A DNA stretch of 58,186 nucleotides from an uncultured Bradyrhizobium sp. (GTDB taxonomy: Bacteria > Pseudomonadota > Alphaproteobacteria > Rhizobiales > Xanthobacteraceae): assembly GCF_936928535.1 (NCBI RefSeq), contig NZ_CAKZHY010000021.1, positions 1 through 58,186 of the forward strand. Direction: 5' to 3'. The translations under genes were made by a program, and so were the position numbers. Shown one piece after another: positions 58,172-58,186 of this stretch. The notes beneath the pieces are model-generated. The model worked only from the letters and a program-made list of their open reading frames with translations, had not been told where the DNA came from and made no database searches. The stretch's first letter is position 1; every line of letters starts with the position of its first letter.

Positions 58172-58186
58172 GCTCGCTTCGCGAGC
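58172..58186 (+). terminator. Hairpin after tRNA-Ala, cut by the window end
   Basis: GCTCGC (58172-58177) and GCGAGC (58181-58186) form a 6-bp stem with a TTC loop. The window stops at the end of the stem, so a following T-run cannot be seen. Confidence 0.5.

Overview
The window is high-GC DNA from an alphaproteobacterium of the Bradyrhizobium type. Evidence: an Irr-type Fur paralogue with a GCPWH heme-regulatory motif sits divergently from fabA-fabB-fabI; katG is divergent from oxyR; the cluster divL / tsaE-amgK / murU / addB-addA / trxA leads toward the folC-accD-trpABF-ihfB-sppA-rpsA-cmk-aroA block typical of Rhizobiales; and intergenic repeats of a kind I associate with bradyrhizobia are present. 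It is ordinary chromosomal core. I see no phage, transposase, plasmid or CRISPR signature.

Layout. 1-6564 (+): translation and RNA-decay operon infB (5' end outside the window), rbfA, truB, rpsO, pnp, with a very long stem-loop in the pnp leader. 6643-9843: katG (-) divergent from oxyR (+), then a GNAT gene. 10333-13071 (-): fabA-fabB-fabI, divergent from irr (+, 13422-13910). 14087-22417: a mixed accessory stretch with an SH3-domain protein, a D-2-hydroxyacid dehydrogenase, a MoeB/ThiF protein, a degenerate trypsin-like protein, an HWE histidine kinase, a gamma-glutamyltransferase and an orphan ParA. 22692-27957: mutM (-), then ubiE, ubiB, coaBC and dut (+). 28073-30485 (+): a four-gene operon (MAPEG, SDR, ChrR-like cupin, TetR) with an operator inside its promoter. 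30674-43074 (+): divL, tsaE-amgK fusion, pilZ, murU, addB, addA, trxA. 43127-46053: an SRPBCC-MarR operon (-), an ATP-dependent DNA ligase (+) and a metallophosphoesterase (-). 46169-57417 (-): aroA, cmk, rpsA, sppA, ihfB, lapA, trpF, trpB, trpA, accD, folC, transcribed right to left. 57591-58165 (+): a FYDLN-acid protein and tRNA-Ala(GGC).

The most striking observation is coaBC. The coenzyme A enzyme carries an N-terminal ribbon-helix-helix domain resembling FitA-type antitoxins, and two near-identical 17-bp palindromes lie directly upstream of its start. This suggests a biosynthetic enzyme that may repress its own gene. Other strong signals are a 34-bp imperfect stem-loop before pnp (a candidate RNase III/PNPase autoregulatory element), a 12-mer shared by the katG and irr promoters, palindromic operators for the local TetR and MarR regulators, a DivL-type kinase with Tyr in place of the phospho-acceptor His, and three proteins (AccD, MoeB-like, FYDLN) that keep the fold signature of zinc-ribbon or E1 families but have lost zinc-ligand cysteines.

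Starts were chosen from reading frame, ribosome-binding sites and family length. Family assignments rest on motifs recognised by eye; no database search was run.
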